Positions 62,171-64,000 of a DNA stretch of 64,000 nt are shown here, piece by piece. Within the stretch, counting starts at the first letter, position 1. Every line of letters begins with the position of its first letter. The stretch spans positions 7,418,965-7,482,964 of the forward strand of contig NC_033628.1 of the NCBI RefSeq assembly GCF_001540865.1, read 5' to 3'. Under the pieces are notes generated by a model. That model saw only the letters and a list, made by a program, of their open reading frames with translations, searched no databases and was not told the origin of the DNA. Both the position numbers and the translations under genes were made by a program. The DNA comes from Ananas comosus (lineage: Eukaryota > Streptophyta > Magnoliopsida > Poales > Bromeliaceae).

Positions 62171-62986
62171 ACTGAACAAATATAGTCGACAAAATGAGGC
62201 TAACATGGGTAGTGGGGCCATACTCATTAAACCATGTAGTTGAAAAGCATATCACTTCTCAATTGATCTAAAAAAAAAAATAGAAAAAAAAAGAAAAAGG
62301 TGGAGGACATGTTATCTAAATTTTTTAGATTATATGGGTAAAATATGAGCCACCAGCGAACTTGATTGTCCACATCGAACTTCAAGGTAAAATTGCAAAA
62401 AATTTTCGGCTGTGGTATAACCCCACAGGCAAAATTGGGATCCCCGCTGTGAGAAAACCTTTTGAGGTTCACAGGCAAAAGTTAGGGGAAGGTATCTGAT
62501 GAAAACCCATTCGGGCACCAGAGTAGCCAAAATATATTTTGCCTATGACGGAATGCTAACTTACCTTAGGGTTTGTTATGTGCAGCAATTTCGATTGCTT
62601 CTCGAGGCAAAATAAATAAAAATAATCCATATTCCCTATTACCCTAAATATATTTTGCCTATTACGGAATGCTAACTCACCTTAGGGTCGGTTAGGCGCA
62701 GCAATTTTAAATGCTTCTCGAGGCAAAATAAAAAAAAAAAATCCATATTCCCTAAAACCCAAGATGTATCTTGCCTATGACAGAATGCTAACTCACCTTA
62801 GGGTCGGCTATGCGCAGCAATTTCGATTGCTTCTCGATGCAAAATAAATAAAAAAAAAAAGAAGGCATATTTCCTGATAAAAAAAAGAAAAAAGTGGAGG
62901 ACATGTTGTCTAAATTGTTTTAGATAATATGGGTAAAATATGAGCCACCAGCGGACTTGATTGTCCACATTGGACTTCAAAGGTAA
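62171..62986 (+). repeat. Tandem repeats downstream of the Tat-like gag
   Basis: Three ~115-bp units with TTTTGCCTATGACGGAATGC, TCACCTTAGGGTCGG and GCAGCAATTTCGATTGCTTC at about 62535, 62650 and 62768. A flanking block (GTGGAGGACATGTTATCTAA ... CCACATCGAACTTCAA) occurs at 62303 and 62896. Non-coding; typical of the untranslated region before the 3' LTR in Tat elements. Confidence 0.85.
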
Positions 62987-64000
62987 TGTCAGGCCCCGAG
63001 ACCGCAACTAATTTGGTCCGGTTCGGGCGCGTCGAACAGACGCCGGACGGACAGCACCTCCCCTGTTCGCCCAAGGCTCAACAACGAAATTGTGTACAAG
63101 AATTTACCCAGGATATTAAATTCAATACATACACAATCAACGGGCACAACCAGTGCCAACATAAAAGAGCAAGTAATCCACAAGTAATACAAGTGAAATA
63201 AAGAGAGATCTACTATCTATTACATCACATAGCACTCTTTCATTTATATTTACATTTTTCCCCAAAATGAATGCTTGATCATTTCCAAATACATACTTAG
63301 CTCTTCCAAAATATAAAGCATCTAGATACAAAAGGGTACTCTAATGCATAGGAAAGCTAGAAATGTAACTACTGCTCGGGCGCGATGCCCTTGCCGTGAT
63401 CCTCGCCCGGTGCTCCCCCACTCGATCCTGTAATGAAGTGGGGTGAGAACTATCTTCCATAGTTCCCAGTGGGCTCGGCCGCCGACTCCGCCGATCTCCC
63501 CACTAGGTCCAAGTGGGCAAAGCAATAACAGATAGATAGATAGATATATATCTAAAACAGTAAATGACATAATAGATAAGCTATGCTACTATGCCCATAA
63601 TCAGAGATATGAATGCATGCATCATTTAGTAAAGGTTTACTATCAAGCTACTATGTCCAATTCAACCATGTTCAACGACGGTTTATTCTTTTATTTACCC
63701 AATCCATGGCGAATCCCTTGAGGTCGCCCTCGACTCACATCTTCATCCCGTTGGGTAAGGAAACTCAACTCGGTCTCAGACCCGGGATTGTCTGCGGACA
63801 TCAACTCTGTCCTGATCGCCCGACACTCCGGAGTACTCGATGACATGGATGGCTATACCACCCCGGATGGCTATACCACCGCAATAACAGACCGTGAGCT
63901 TGATCTATCCTCTCCACTTGAGGACACCCTACGAACTAGGGCAAACAATTCTCCCGGAACTCAACTATTCTGACAATCATGCATATGTGCTACTATACTA
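62987..64000 (-). repeat. Inverted gypsy LTR, cut by the window end
   Basis: Plus strand starts TGTCAGGCCCCGAG, the reverse of an LTR end. It matches the solo LTR at 22953-26224 read backwards (GGACAGCACCTCCCCTG, TAGTTCCCAGTGGG, GCCGACTCCGCCGATC). Only the 3' 1 kb is visible, so whether it is solo or part of a full element is unknown. It interrupts the Tat-like element. Confidence 0.85.

Overview
This window is plant nuclear DNA: one host gene at the left edge, then about 58 kb of nested transposable elements. Evidence for a plant: a ubiquitin-specific protease with GT-AG introns, SIRE-like Ty1/copia and chromovirus Ty3/gypsy LTR retrotransposons primed by initiator tRNA-Met, Helitron-like ends, Mutator-, Harbinger- and foldback-type DNA elements, and AT-rich spacers. 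I cannot fix the species; a monocot with a moderately large genome is only a weak impression.

Layout. 1-5464 (+): the 3' half of a UBP-type deubiquitinase gene (five exons, 482 residues; the Cys box lies upstream of the window). 5825-7700: a large foldback element. 8495-15875 and 16279-17244 (-): two Helitron candidates sharing a 3' hairpin plus CTAG end; the first may carry captured exons. 17282-19916: a second foldback element with a Mutator-like element nested at 18321-19260. 20455-21595: two related MITEs side by side. 22540-30569: minisatellite country with a solo gypsy LTR (22953-26224, target duplication CAACC), a Harbinger-type MITE (26305-27067), a chain of tandem arrays, and a run of small hairpins with compensating stems.

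30571-58722 is a nest of LTR elements. Gypsy A (+) begins at 30571. Copia 1 (-; 32241-45000, target duplication ACGGA) sits inside its 5' LTR. The 3' LTR of Copia 1 is split by an inverted solo LTR of the same family (32904-34120, target duplication ATTTA), which landed in the TATA box. Gypsy A breaks off in its gag at about 47517, against the truncated Copia 2 (-; 47518-58722). Copia 2 keeps gag and an extra downstream ORF but has lost pol, and is itself split by Gypsy B (+; 48002-53303, target duplication AAATC). Right of this come an inverted LTR fragment (58723-59156), a gag-only Ty3/gypsy (Tat-like) element (59157-62986), and another inverted gypsy LTR that runs off the end.

No complete autonomous element is present. 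Copia 1 has an intact 804-codon integrase/RT/RNase H frame but a broken gag. The most unusual signal is a palindromic ACCGGT-core cassette found just upstream of TATA boxes in LTRs of both superfamilies, and again upstream of the extra ORF inside each copia element; its flavour (GACCGGTC or GTACCGGTAC) matches between LTR and interior of the same element. Single Ns at 8267, 46608 and 48170 mark assembly problems; the last two affect the reading of the gypsy elements.
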